A DNA stretch of 64,000 nucleotides from Haloplanus salinarum (GTDB lineage Archaea; Halobacteriota; Halobacteria; Halobacteriales; Haloferacaceae): contig NZ_CP101823.1 of NCBI RefSeq assembly GCF_024498175.1, forward strand, positions 3,230,987 through 3,294,986, written 5' to 3'. The first letter of the stretch is position 1. Each line of letters opens with the position of its first letter. Of this stretch, positions 18,137 through 27,702 are shown one piece after another. The notes under the pieces were generated by a model. The model saw only the letters and a list, made by a program, of their open reading frames with translations, was not told the DNA's origin and ran no database searches. The position numbers and the translations under genes are program-made.

Positions 18137-18427
18137 TCAACCACGCCTGTCGTTCCCCTCGTACCGATTGATCCGGAACTCGGCGTAGCCGCCGTACGCG
18201 ACGTCGAGCGCGCCGACCCACCAGTTCCACCGCTCGGCGAGCGACGCGCCGTCGGGGGCGTCCGCGAGTTCCGCGACGACCGTCTCGGCGTCCGGCGCCG
18301 TCCCCCGGTCGGTCGTCAGGCGACCGGCGTCCGTCAGATCCCGGGCCGCTCGGACCACTGCCCGACGCTCCCCCGCGCCGGCGTCGAAGGCGTCCGCGAG
18401 CGCGGCGTCGAGGCGCTCTTCGTCCAC
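18137..18427 (-). CDS. Small haloarchaeal protein of unknown function
   Basis: 96 residues from a GTG start one base after the stop of the metzincin gene. The protein is acidic, with WNWWVGALDVAYGGYAEFRINRYEG near the C-terminus. No signal peptide or membrane segment. Spacing suggests co-transcription with the upstream metalloprotease gene. No family recognised. Confidence 0.6.
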   Translation of the reverse strand: MDEERLDAALADAFDAGAGERRAVVRAARDLTDAGRLTTDRGTAPDAETVVAELADAPDGASLAERWNWWVGALDVAYGGYAEFRINRYEGNDRRG

Positions 18428-18428
18428 G

Positions 18429-19487
18429 CTACCGCCACCATTCGCTTCGTCGCTCGCGGTAGCTCGCGTCCCGGAACGGCGGGGGTTTCTCCCCGTCGGC
18501 CTCGGCGCCGAAGACGTGTGCCAGCCAGTAGCCGACGTGCCACCCCACCGCGTCGGTGTCGAGGTCGACCAGCCGGATTTCGACCCGCTTGTACGTCTCG
18601 ATGGCGCCGTCGCCGTCCGGATCGGTGCCGTACGTGTTGACACACGAGCCACTCGAGGCCCCGCAGGTCCGCGTCGCGCCGAACCGGACGCGGACCGTCG
18701 CGTTCGGCGCCTCGGTCCGCTCGAAAGAGAGGTTGTCCGGCATCCCCGGCGCGCCCGACTCGTAGTAGGACAGCGCGTGCCCGACCTGCCGGTCGACGCC
18801 GTCCGGGTCCGAGGCGTTCTCCCGGTCGACCCGGACGGTGAAGTCGCCGTCGGCCCAAGGGAACGCCCGCTCCGTCGCGTTCGGCTGCGGTTCGGTGTAG
18901 ATGACCGACCGCGCCTGCATCACCGACTGCGGCTCGTCGTCGTGCCCCAGTCCGAGCGTGTGTCCGAGTTCGTGTTCGGTGACGAGCGTCGTCGAGTCGT
19001 TCGACAGCCCCGTCTTCACCCACACCGTCTCCGGGCGGTCGATCATCCGGGAGTCGGTGATCCGTGGGGCACACCCGACCGCGTCCGCAACGCCCCCACA
19101 GTCCGGCAGCGTGTCGGTGAACGCGATCACGAGGTCCGGATCCGCGGCGTCGGGCCGCACCTCGTACTGCACCGGGAAGCCGAGGTACTGCTCGCCGTTC
19201 GCCTCCCAGAACGCCGCCGCCTCGCGCACCCGCGGCGCGAACGCCCGGTCGCGCTCGCCCTCGTTGCGGACGGCGATCACGACGGGGTCGACCCCCCACG
19301 GGTTCCCGTCCGGATTCGCCGTCGCCGCCGACCCCGTCGGCGTGGCCGACTCCGCCGGCCGCGTCGTCGATCCGTCGGCCGCCACGGGGGTCGGCGTCGG
19401 CGTCGCCGTCGTCGCCTCCGGATCGAGCGGCGTCGTACACCCCGCGAGGACGAGCAGCCCGACGACCACGAGCGTCCGCGCCGTCAT
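18429..19487 (-). CDS. Secreted lipoprotein metzincin (matrixin-like zinc protease)
   Basis: 352 residues from ATG 19487; an in-frame GTG lies six bases upstream. The signal peptide ends in a lipobox (VLAGC) and is followed by a Thr/Pro-rich spacer. The zinc motif HELGHTLGLGHD (about 172-183) is the metzincin HEXXHXXGXXHD, with catalytic Glu at 173 and a candidate Met-turn in QSVMQAR. Cys pairs follow (DCGG...GCAP and TCGASSGSC). Metzincins are extracellular proteases; this one is probably tethered outside the membrane. It lies next to the giant beta-helix protein gene. Confidence 0.85.
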   Translation of the reverse strand: MTARTLVVVGLLVLAGCTTPLDPEATTATPTPTPVAADGSTTRPAESATPTGSAATANPDGNPWGVDPVVIAVRNEGERDRAFAPRVREAAAFWEANGEQYLGFPVQYEVRPDAADPDLVIAFTDTLPDCGGVADAVGCAPRITDSRMIDRPETVWVKTGLSNDSTTLVTEHELGHTLGLGHDDEPQSVMQARSVIYTEPQPNATERAFPWADGDFTVRVDRENASDPDGVDRQVGHALSYYESGAPGMPDNLSFERTEAPNATVRVRFGATRTCGASSGSCVNTYGTDPDGDGAIETYKRVEIRLVDLDTDAVGWHVGYWLAHVFGAEADGEKPPPFRDASYRERRSEWWR

Positions 19488-19570
19488 ACGCACCCTCCGT
19501 GGCGGGCGTTCAAAAACCGTTTCCCCTCGACGTCGGGCGTGGACCCCGTCGATGTGCGGTGCGGACGAGC

Positions 19571-22500
19571 TCAGTCCGACCGCGTCGCCGCGGCTACAGC
19601 CGACAGGGCGACGAGCGCGACGAACCAGCCGAACCCATCGCCACTCCCTCCGGTCGATTCGGGACTCGGCGTCGCGGTACCGCTCGGCGTCGTGGTCCGC
19701 GTCGACGTCGCGGTACCGCTCGGCGTCGCCGTGTCCATCTCGCTCGGCGACCGATCCGACGTCGCCGTCCGCGTCGGCGTCCGTACCGCCGTCCCCGGGC
19801 TCGTCGGCGCGACGACCGCGAACGTCGAGAACCCGGGCGTCTCGGCCGCGAGTACGACCGTCCCGTCGCCACGATCGATCACCTCGGTGTCGAGTCGCCG
19901 GAGGTCGTCGCTCCCCCGTTCGAACTCGACGACCCGGAGCGCCGCGGGATCGACTCCCGTACCCTCGACCGCCGATCGCGGCACGGCGATCTCGACGGTC
20001 GCGGATCGGCTCGCCGCATCGTCGGGGACGGTTACGTCGACGGCCGCGACGGTCCGTCCGTCGGGGTCCGGGGCTGCGTCGGGGAGGCTGCCGACCGACT
20101 CGACGGCGACGGCACCCGTCGTCTCTCGGTCGAACTCGACGGTCACCCGACGTGCAGTCCCCTCGTACAGCGCCTGAGTCACGGAGCGCTCGCCGGCGAG
20201 GATCGACTCCCCGATGCCGGCGCTCCCCCCGCCACCGGACGCACCGCCGGCGGTCTCGGCGGTCGGATCGCCGACCATGAAGACGGAGAACCCGGGCGTC
20301 TCGAACGACAACCGCACGCTACTTCCGGTCACGCTCTGGACCTGCGTCGCGAGGGGCTGGTAGCCGTTCCCGCCGCCCACGTACCGCCACACCTGCGTGT
20401 CGTTCGGCTCGCCGATCCGACTTCGGTCGACGACGATTTCGACCGTCGCGTTCGCGCCACTCGCCGGCTCCGGCGCCGTGATCTCGACGTACGACGCCAC
20501 GCGGTTCACGTCGACGCCGCCGCTCGTCGTCGCGTTCGGCACGCTCGACGGCTTCGACGACAGGTCGCTGACCGTCGCCGTACCGCTCTGCCCCGCCGTG
20601 TAGTCGATGCTCGCGTCGACGACCTCCGTGCCGTTCACGTCCAGCGTCCCGGTCGAGGTGCCGTCGACGACGGTTCCGCCCTCGCCGCTCTCGGGGTCGC
20701 CGAGGACGACGACCGGTCCGAAGCTGGTGAGGTTGGCCGTGACGATGTTGGCCGCCGAATCGGGGGTGCTCGCGGCCGGCGCGTACGACCCGGACGCGGA
20801 GTCGTATCGGGCGAGTACGAGGCTCGATTCCTGCAGTCCGAGCGTGTCGTTGGTGGTGTAGTCGACGGTCACGTCGGCGAACGCGCCGGCGTCCAACCTG
20901 CTCAGTTTCCCGACAGTCCTGGCCCGCTTCCGCTCGTCACCCGGGGACGGGGACGTAGCCGACCCCTCGAACGAGACGTTTTTCGCTTCGATGGCATCGA
21001 ACGTCGTCGCTCCCACGGTGACGTTCGAGGCGTCGAGCGGTGCCGGTGACACCTCGAAGGTGTCGGTGGTCGGCTGCACGTTCAGCTCCGGCCCGCCGTT
21101 CGCGGTCAGCGTCGTGTCGACGATCCGTGACCCGGTCTGCGGGCTGATGTCGATTCCGGCGTTCCCGTTGTCCCGTACCGTCGCGTTGGCGATCAGGAGT
21201 CCTCTGGCGCTTCGGTCCTCGAGGTACACGCCGTCGTCCGAGTTGTTCGCGACCGTGGCGTTCCGCAGGGTCGCGTCGAACCCGTCGTTGACGATCCTGA
21301 TCCCGTCGGCGTTGTTCCGGGCGACGACGTCGGTCAGGGTGGCGTTTCGATCCTTGACCCTGAATCCGATCTGACTGTTGTTCCGGGCGACGACGTCGGT
21401 GAGAGTCGCGTTCGGCTCTCTGACGTTGAATCCCTCGGGACTCCCCGTCGCCGTCACGTTCCGGAGCGTGATGTTCCGTTCGTCCACCCTGACGCCGGAC
21501 TCGGAGCCGTCGCCGTTGTTCGACGCACGGCTGTCCGTCAGGATCGTTCCCTTCGAGACGCGGATGCCCCAGTCACCGTTGTCGACGGCGGTGACGTTCG
21601 AGAAGGCGTTGTCCCCATTCTGGTCGTTCAGGCCGTAGTGGAGGTTGTTCCGGACGCTCACGTCGTCGACGGTCACGTTGCTGGCGTCGACCGCCAAACC
21701 GGTACCGCTACTCCCCTTCTGGGTGAGATTCCGGACGACGACGTTCGCCGCCTCGACGTCGAGACCGTTGCCCCAAACCGTCACGTTCCGGACGGTGGCG
21801 TTCTTTCCTTTCACGAAGATTCCCGAACCGCCGAAGGTGTTCTTCGCGTTGTCCAAGACGACGCTGTCGACCAGCGTCCCCCCTTCGCCGAGTCTGATCC
21901 CGGTGCGACCGTGCCGGGTGATCGTCACGTCGTCGAACGTGTTGTTCACGTACCCCGTCGCGCTCACTCCGTAGTCGCGGTTGTTCGTGACGACCGCGTC
22001 CCGAACGGTCGTGTTGGCCGCGCTGATCTCTAGCCCGTCGCCGTTCCGCTTCGCGGTGACGTCGACGATAGTCGCGCCGTCGCTGCCGAACGTGGTCTTG
22101 AGCCCGTCCCAGTCGTTGCCAGTCGCGGTGAGATGGCGGACCGTTCCCGAGATTTCGAGCCGGACGCCGTGTTCGCCGTTGTCGACAGCGGTGACGTTCG
22201 ACAGCAGGACGCCGTCGCCCTCGTCGGCGATGATCCCGTTCGCCGCATTGTCCTCCACGGTCACGTTCCGGAGCGTCGCGTTCGTGCTGGACACCTCAGA
22301 CTCCCCGACCTCGAACCCCTCGGTGCTGCTGTTCGTGACCGTGACGTTCTCGTAGGTGTTGTTCCGGCCGGCTTCCAGGATTCCCTCGCCGCTGGTGGTG
22401 TTGTTCACCGTCACGTCCCGCACCGTGTGGTTCGCGCTGTTGATCTCGAGGCCGGTGTACTGGGCTTGCCGGATCGTCACGTCGGCGATGGTCGAGCCGT

Positions 22501-23143
22501 TCGATGTCCCTTGCGAGAGGCCGACGCTTCCGCCGCGGATCGTCACGTTCCGGACCGTGCCGTTGGCGAAGGCGATGCCGTTGTTCGCGCTGTCGAGCGA
22601 CTCGACGTTCCGGAGCGTCACGTCGTCGGCGTTCAGGCTGTCGATTCCGGTACCCGGGGAGTCGACGACGATGAGGTTCTGCACCGTCGCCCCGTTGCTC
22701 GTCACGTCGACGGTGTCCCCTCTGCCGGCGTCCCCGTCGAGGCGGCTGTACCCGCCGTCGAGCGTGAGACCTGTCCTCGCCCCGACGTCGACGCTCCCGT
22801 TGAACGTCCCGCCACCGAGGACGACGGTGTCGTTCTCGGCGGTCGCGTTGTCCAGCGCGAACTGGATGGCCGTCGCACTGTCGGTGTACGAGACGTTGAC
22901 GTCCGCCTTCGCCCCGGCGTAGGAGGCGTTGATCGTCCCCGTCGTCTCGTCGACCCGATACGTCGCGTTGACGGTGCCGTCGCCGTCGGTCAGCGAGACG
23001 GCGAGTTGTCCGGGATCGGCGGTTGGCGGCGGGTTGCCGCCGGAACTGGCGGCGGCGGTCCCGCCGAACGCCCCGAGGCCGCTCGTGACGAGCAGGAGCG
23101 CTATCGCTACCGCCGTGAGGCGTATCCGTGTTCCCCCGGTCAT
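19571..23143 (-). CDS. Giant secreted right-handed beta-helix surface protein
   Basis: 1190 residues. The signal peptide (about 1-32) is followed by a short N-terminal region and then about 600 residues of parallel beta-helix coils, with repeated NVTV/LRNVT ladders as in NosD/pectate-lyase-like repeats. Two segments resembling the PGF-pre-PGF domain follow, each ending TPGFS(V/T)F. Next is a Thr/Ser-rich stalk and a C-terminal hydrophobic segment (GDGFGWFVALVALSAVAAAT) that resembles a PGF-CTERM signal with Asp in place of Pro. More than 25 N-glycosylation sequons occur in the coils. Likely a cell-surface adhesin or polysaccharide-binding or -cleaving protein; no catalytic residues could be assigned. 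Confidence 0.85.
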   Translation of the reverse strand: MTGGTRIRLTAVAIALLLVTSGLGAFGGTAAASSGGNPPPTADPGQLAVSLTDGDGTVNATYRVDETTGTINASYAGAKADVNVSYTDSATAIQFALDNATAENDTVVLGGGTFNGSVDVGARTGLTLDGGYSRLDGDAGRGDTVDVTSNGATVQNLIVVDSPGTGIDSLNADDVTLRNVESLDSANNGIAFANGTVRNVTIRGGSVGLSQGTSNGSTIADVTIRQAQYTGLEINSANHTVRDVTVNNTTSGEGILEAGRNNTYENVTVTNSSTEGFEVGESEVSSTNATLRNVTVEDNAANGIIADEGDGVLLSNVTAVDNGEHGVRLEISGTVRHLTATGNDWDGLKTTFGSDGATIVDVTAKRNGDGLEISAANTTVRDAVVTNNRDYGVSATGYVNNTFDDVTITRHGRTGIRLGEGGTLVDSVVLDNAKNTFGGSGIFVKGKNATVRNVTVWGNGLDVEAANVVVRNLTQKGSSGTGLAVDASNVTVDDVSVRNNLHYGLNDQNGDNAFSNVTAVDNGDWGIRVSKGTILTDSRASNNGDGSESGVRVDERNITLRNVTATGSPEGFNVREPNATLTDVVARNNSQIGFRVKDRNATLTDVVARNNADGIRIVNDGFDATLRNATVANNSDDGVYLEDRSARGLLIANATVRDNGNAGIDISPQTGSRIVDTTLTANGGPELNVQPTTDTFEVSPAPLDASNVTVGATTFDAIEAKNVSFEGSATSPSPGDERKRARTVGKLSRLDAGAFADVTVDYTTNDTLGLQESSLVLARYDSASGSYAPAASTPDSAANIVTANLTSFGPVVVLGDPESGEGGTVVDGTSTGTLDVNGTEVVDASIDYTAGQSGTATVSDLSSKPSSVPNATTSGGVDVNRVASYVEITAPEPASGANATVEIVVDRSRIGEPNDTQVWRYVGGGNGYQPLATQVQSVTGSSVRLSFETPGFSVFMVGDPTAETAGGASGGGGSAGIGESILAGERSVTQALYEGTARRVTVEFDRETTGAVAVESVGSLPDAAPDPDGRTVAAVDVTVPDDAASRSATVEIAVPRSAVEGTGVDPAALRVVEFERGSDDLRRLDTEVIDRGDGTVVLAAETPGFSTFAVVAPTSPGTAVRTPTRTATSDRSPSEMDTATPSGTATSTRTTTPSGTATPSPESTGGSGDGFGWFVALVALSAVAAATRSD

Positions 23144-23307
23144 CGAGATGCGATTTCGATCGGCGATACTGTTAGAAAGATGTCACCATCGGTCGACCCG
23201 CTGTCACTCGATCGTGTCCCCCACATATCCACCGACGACCAGGTCGAGTCGGAAAAAAGTGGTGTCGAAACTGACGGACGGTGCGCCGATCCCCCGCCTC
23301 GCGCGGC

Positions 23308-25878
23308 TCACTCCTCCGGTTCGACGTTCGCCAGCCGCATCGCGTTCCCGGTGACCGCGAGGCTCATGCCCATGTCGCCGATCACGACGGCGTGGATGAC
23401 GCTCACCAGGCCGAGCGGGGCGCCCGCCGCGAGGATCATCTTCACGCCGAGCGACGACCAGATGTTCGTCTTGATGACGTGGTTCGCCCGCTGGGCGAGC
23501 GCGACGAGGTAGGGCAGGCGCGTCAGGTCGTCGCCCATCAGCGCCACGTCGGCCGTCTCGATGGCGGTGTCGGTGCCCGCGGCGCCCATCGCCACGCCGA
23601 CCGTCGCGGCCGCGAGCGCCGGCGCGTCGTTGACGCCGTCGCCCACCATCGCCACGCCGCCGTTCGTCCGGTTCCAGGGCAGGCGGGCGTCGTCGGCCGC
23701 GGCCGCCTCGGAGTCGGCCGCGAACTCGCGGATCGCCGCCACCTTCTCGTCGGGGAGGAGGTCGGCCCGCACCTCGTCGATCCCCACCTGCGACGCGATG
23801 GCGCGGGCGGTCCGCTCGTTGTCGCCGGTCAGCATGACCACCCGCTCGATCCCGAGGTCGTGCAGGCGGTCGACGGCCGCGGCGGCCGCCGGGCGGACCG
23901 TATCGGCCACGGCGATCACGCCCTCCAGTTCCTCGGCCGTGCCCACGAGGACGACGGTCTTGCCCTCGGCCTGCAGGCGCGGGACCACGTCGTTCACGAG
24001 GTCGAGGTACGCCCCCTGGCCGTGGTCGCAGGCCTCGGGTTCGAGGTCGGCGCCGACGGCGAGGCCCCCGTCGGTCGCGATGTGGGCGTGTTCGAGGTCG
24101 AATCCGAGCGACTCGAACAGCGCTGGTTTGCCCGCGTAGTGGGTGACGCCGTCCAGGTCGGCGCGGACGCCCTCGCCCGTGATCGACTCGAAGTCGGCCA
24201 CCTCGCGGTCCGGCACCCCGGTCTCCGTCGCGCGGTCGACGATGGCCGTCGCGATGGGGTGTTCGCTCCGCCGCTCCAGGGCGGCCGCACACCCCAGGAC
24301 GTCGTCCTCGCTCGCCCCGTTCAGCCCCACCACGTCCGTCACGCCGAGTTCGCCGGCCGTGATCGTCCCCGTCTTGTCGAGGGCGACGGTGTCCACCTCG
24401 CCCATCGCCTCCAGGCGGTCCCCGCCCTTGATGAGGACGCCGTTGCGTGCCGCGCTCGTGATTCCCGAGACGACGCTGACCGGCGTGCTGATGACGAACG
24501 CACAGGGACAGGCGACGACCAGGAGCGTCAGGCCGCGGACGAACCACGTCTCGAACGCCGCGCCCACGAGCAGCGGCGGTCCGAGCGCCGTCGCCACCGC
24601 CAGCGCCACCACGACCGGCGTGTAGTACGACGCGAAGCGGTCGACGAACCGCTCGCGCTCGGATTTGTCGCGCTCCGCGTCCTCCACCAGGTCGATCACC
24701 TTCGACAGCGTCGACTCCGCCGCTGGCGCCGTCGCCTCCACCTCCAGATACCCCTCGGCGACGATGCTGCCGGCGTACACCTCGTCCCCCGGCGCGACGT
24801 CGACCGGGACGCTCTCGCCCGTGATCGGCGACTCGTCGACCGCGCTCCGGCCCTCGTGGACGACGCCGTCGACGGGCACGCGGTCGCCCGGCCGCACCAC
24901 CACCAGGTCCCCGACGGTCACCTCGTCGACCGGCACCGTCTCCTCCTGGCCGTCCTTCCCCGCCGCCCCGCGTCGCACCGTCGCCGTATCGGGCGAGAGA
25001 TCCATCAGCTCCGACATCGACGACCGGGCGCGGTCCATCGAGTAGCGCTCCAGGAGTTCGGAGACCGAAAAGAGGACCGCGAGCGTCGCCGCCTCGAAGG
25101 GCAGGTCGACGGCGATGGCGCCCACCACGCCGGCGCTCATCAGGAAGTCGATGTCGAGGCTGCGGGTCCGCGCCGAATACCACCCGTTCCGCAGGATGGC
25201 CTGCCCGGCCACCGCCGCCGCGAGGACGTACAGCGCCCAGTCGACGGTGATCGTCCGCCCGAACCCGGTCGCGAGCGTCGCGTTCGCGCCCGTGAGGGCG
25301 TACTCGAAGACGACCCCGAGGAGCAGGGCGACGGCGCCGACCCCGGTCTTCAGCGCACGCCGACTCCGCCAGATCGACGACTCCGTCCGGTCGCCCTCGA
25401 CCACCTCGTAGCCCGCGTTCTCGACTGCCGCCACCACGTCGCCGCGGGTCGCCCGCCCGGGGTCGTAACTCACCTCGACCCGACCCGACGCCGGTCGGGT
25501 GTCGTAGTCGACGACGCCGTCGAGACCGGACAGCGCCGACTCGACCTTGCCGGCACACGACGAGCAGTCCATCGACGGCACCGCGAGCGTCTCCGTCTCG
25601 ACGTCAGCGACGGCGTAGCCCGCCGCGTCGACACGCCCCCGGACGGCCTCGGCCGTCGTCTCGTCGGGGTCGTAGTCGACGATCAGGGTCCCCGACGCCG
25701 GCCGCGTCTCGACCGTCCCCACCCCCGCGAGCGTCCGGACGCTCCGCTCGACCTTGCCGGCACACGACGGGCAGTCCATGGCCGGGACGGACGCCCGGAG
25801 GCGCTCGCCCCGGGCCGTCCCGTCCGGGCGGCGGTCGGCGCCCGCCGCCCCGTCGTCACAGTCGCACTCGTCGCTCAT
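23308..25878 (-). CDS. P1B-type heavy-metal ATPase, probable Zn/Cd exporter
   Basis: 856 residues. There are two N-terminal heavy-metal domains (MDCPSCAGK with C36/C39; MDCSSCAGK with C105/C108), transmembrane helices, the actuator TGES motif, and the CPC metal site (457-459) in [19 protein letters not shown] carries phospho-Asp D501, followed by the SEHP motif and GDGVND. The C-terminal helices carry SLGVK and IGDMG, the Lys and Asp positions typical of P1B-2 (Zn/Cd/Pb) pumps rather than copper pumps. It sits in the cytoplasmic membrane. A TATA box lies about 24-30 nt upstream. Confidence 0.9.
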   Translation of the reverse strand: MSDECDCDDGAAGADRRPDGTARGERLRASVPAMDCPSCAGKVERSVRTLAGVGTVETRPASGTLIVDYDPDETTAEAVRGRVDAAGYAVADVETETLAVPSMDCSSCAGKVESALSGLDGVVDYDTRPASGRVEVSYDPGRATRGDVVAAVENAGYEVVEGDRTESSIWRSRRALKTGVGAVALLLGVVFEYALTGANATLATGFGRTITVDWALYVLAAAVAGQAILRNGWYSARTRSLDIDFLMSAGVVGAIAVDLPFEAATLAVLFSVSELLERYSMDRARSSMSELMDLSPDTATVRRGAAGKDGQEETVPVDEVTVGDLVVVRPGDRVPVDGVVHEGRSAVDESPITGESVPVDVAPGDEVYAGSIVAEGYLEVEATAPAAESTLSKVIDLVEDAERDKSERERFVDRFASYYTPVVVALAVATALGPPLLVGAAFETWFVRGLTLLVVACPCAFVISTPVSVVSGITSAARNGVLIKGGDRLEAMGEVDTVALDKTGTITAGELGVTDVVGLNGASEDDVLGCAAALERRSEHPIATAIVDRATETGVPDREVADFESITGEGVRADLDGVTHYAGKPALFESLGFDLEHAHIATDGGLAVGADLEPEACDHGQGAYLDLVNDVVPRLQAEGKTVVLVGTAEELEGVIAVADTVRPAAAAAVDRLHDLGIERVVMLTGDNERTARAIASQVGIDEVRADLLPDEKVAAIREFAADSEAAAADDARLPWNRTNGGVAMVGDGVNDAPALAAATVGVAMGAAGTDTAIETADVALMGDDLTRLPYLVALAQRANHVIKTNIWSSLGVKMILAAGAPLGLVSVIHAVVIGDMGMSLAVTGNAMRLANVEPEE

Positions 25879-25901
25879 TAGCTCGCCCTAGCCGTCACGT
25901 C

Positions 25902-25909
25902 TATATTAA
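25902..25909 (-). promoter_or_regulatory. TATA box of the metal ATPase gene
   Basis: The minus strand reads TTAATATA about 24-31 nt before the start codon at 25878, implying a leaderless transcript. Two TTGCCAA direct copies (25915-25921, 25946-25952) lie just upstream of it. Confidence 0.55.
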
Positions 25910-26072
25910 TCCTCTTGCCAATATACGGGATCTAGAGTGGAATGTTTGCCAAAATAAGCTGAATCAATTAATAATTCGTCCCCGGATGTTCGGCGTCGCC
26001 CGCGCGCCGGGCGCGTCGGCCGCGACGCTCGGTTTCGACGTGCTTTTTATCGGCGGCCGTCTGAATCCGGGC

Positions 26073-26474
26073 ATGGCAGACTTCAAGGTCGTCGTTTCGG
26101 ACCCGGATACGGGTCGAACGGAGCAGTTCGAGGTCGACGGACAGGACGCGAACCGGTTTCTCGGGCGCGAACTCGGCGCCGAGGTCGACGGCGGCGCCGT
26201 CGGCCTCGACGGCACGACGCTCGAACTGACCGGCGGGTCAGACGACGCCGGCCGTCCCCTCCGCGCGGACGTCGCCGGGCCGTCGCTCAAGGAGGTCCTC
26301 CTCGAGGGTGGCGTCGGCTTCGATCCGTCCCGCGACGGCGAGCGAAAGCGCGTGACCGTCCGCGGGCGCGAGATCAGCGAGGCCGTGGCACAGATCAACG
26401 CGAAGGTCGTCGACGGCGACGCCGGCTTCGGCGCGGACGAGGCCGACGACGAGGCCGACGCGGACGACGAGTAG
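26073..26474 (+). CDS. rps6e: Ribosomal protein S6e
   Basis: 133 residues, small-subunit ribosomal protein of archaea and eukaryotes. The opening [14 protein letters not shown] and the G-rich [23 protein letters not shown] segment are diagnostic. The C-terminus is a short acidic tail, as in haloarchaeal orthologues. A CTTTTTATC box lies about 22-30 nt before the start, so the mRNA is probably leaderless. Confidence 0.95.
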   Translation: MADFKVVVSDPDTGRTEQFEVDGQDANRFLGRELGAEVDGGAVGLDGTTLELTGGSDDAGRPLRADVAGPSLKEVLLEGGVGFDPSRDGERKRVTVRGREISEAVAQINAKVVDGDAGFGADEADDEADADDE

Positions 26475-26476
26475 TC

Positions 26477-26908
26477 GTGCCCGACCGCGTCGCCAGCGAC
26501 GGGGATGCGGTGACGACGTACCGTGCCGAACTCGCCCGGAGCGGCGGCACCCGCCGGCCCTGTCTCCGCTTGCCCGACGACGTCGCCGTCGACCCCGGCG
26601 AGTTCGTCCGTCTGGTCCTCGACGGCGACGAGTACCACGCCCGCGTCGACGCCGACGCGTCGGGCCCCCTGCTCCGTGGGGCCTACGACAACCGTCGCCT
26701 GGCGCGGAGCGACCGCGAGGGGACGAACCGCCTCGTCGAGTGGGTTCGCGGCACCGACCTCGACGTCGGCCGGAGCGTCGACGTCGACGAGGTGACGCCG
26801 GGCCACCGCTACGGCGTCCGCGTGCCCGGCCGCCGGACGGTGTACTCGGTCACCCGCCGCCCGGACGACTCGCTTACCGCCATCGCCGAGGACCTACGCG
26901 ACGAGTAG
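26477..26908 (+). CDS. Conserved haloarchaeal protein, function unknown
   Basis: 143 residues from a GTG start two bases after the S6e stop. The protein looks like a small all-beta barrel: CLRLPDDVAVDPGEFVRLVLDGDEYHARV, then GHRYGVRVPGRRTVYSV. The spacing implies co-transcription with rps6e. From memory it resembles a haloarchaeal family of unknown function (DUF7112), but I cannot confirm that. Confidence 0.7.
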   Translation: MPDRVASDGDAVTTYRAELARSGGTRRPCLRLPDDVAVDPGEFVRLVLDGDEYHARVDADASGPLLRGAYDNRRLARSDREGTNRLVEWVRGTDLDVGRSVDVDEVTPGHRYGVRVPGRRTVYSVTRRPDDSLTAIAEDLRDE

Positions 26909-27181
26909 CCGGAACGCCGCCCCGACGAGCAACAGCGTCCCCGCCAGCGCGAGCAGCGCAACCACCCACGTCGGCCGTTCGCCGACGGCGAGTCGTCCGT
27001 CGAGGGGTGCCGCGTCCGATCCGGTGAGAGTCACGACGCCGGCGACCAGGATGCCGACCCCGAACAGCGCGGTCAGCGCGGGGAGGACGGCGAACGATCC
27101 ACGCAGGTCGACCGCGCCGTCGACCACCAGTCCGGTGCCGAACAGCGCGTAGGCCGCGCCCGAGAGCTGTGTTCGGTTCAT
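26894..27181 (-). CDS. Small three-helix membrane protein
   Basis: 95 residues starting MNRTQLSGAAYALFGTG. Hydrophobic segments lie at about 8-24, 30-53 and 72-92. The 3' end overlaps that of the convergent gene by 15 bases. No known family was recognised. Confidence 0.65.
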   Translation of the reverse strand: MNRTQLSGAAYALFGTGLVVDGAVDLRGSFAVLPALTALFGVGILVAGVVTLTGSDAAPLDGRLAVGERPTWVVALLALAGTLLLVGAAFRLLVA

Positions 27182-27279
27182 ACCCGATCGACGACGACGA
27201 CGCCCAAAAACCCCCGTCGTCCCGTCGACCCACCGGCCGGAAACGACCCTTCTTTACGCCTCGGCGACCTGCCGACGGT

Positions 27280-27702
27280 ATGAGCGACCCCGACCTCGAC
27301 GCCTTCCTCGCCGGCGACCGACTCGACCACGTCGCGCTCTACCTCACCGACGACTACCTCGACGACGAGGGCACCCTCGCCGATCACGGCACTCCCGTCG
27401 ACGGCGGCGTCGTCCTCGTCGTCCCGGGCGAACAGGGCCGCCGGCTGTTCTCGGCCGGGACCGGCATGGACGCCATGGCCTTCGCCAAGGAGGCGATGGG
27501 TACCGAAGGCGACATCGACCCCGGCCTGACCGGGGGTACCTGCCCCGACTGCGGCGAGGGCGCGGCGTTCGTCCTCGCCTTCGCGGAGGCACAAAACGAG
27601 GAGGTCGGCGGCATCTACACAGAGGGTGACGTGATCCACGCCTACGCCGCCTGTCCCGACGGCACCGCCTTCTCCGATCGCTGGGTCGTCGGCGAGGTGT
27701 AG
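27280..27702 (+). CDS. Conserved haloarchaeal protein with CXXC pair, function unknown
   Basis: 140 residues. The N-terminal half is alpha/beta (VDGGVVLVVPGEQGRRLFSAGTG). The middle has GTCPDCGEGAAFVLAF and the end has AACPDGTAFSDRWVVGEV, so zinc binding by CPDC plus a later Cys is possible. The stop abuts the stop of the convergent UxuA-like gene. It may correspond to haloarchaeal DUF5807, recalled from memory. Confidence 0.7.
   Translation: MSDPDLDAFLAGDRLDHVALYLTDDYLDDEGTLADHGTPVDGGVVLVVPGEQGRRLFSAGTGMDAMAFAKEAMGTEGDIDPGLTGGTCPDCGEGAAFVLAFAEAQNEEVGGIYTEGDVIHAYAACPDGTAFSDRWVVGEV

Noticed and set aside
23308-25878. Copper-exporting CopA annotation for the P-type ATPase
   Set aside because: The CPC motif alone does not decide. 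The C-terminal SLGVK and IGDMG positions fit Zn/Cd (P1B-2) pumps better than copper pumps.
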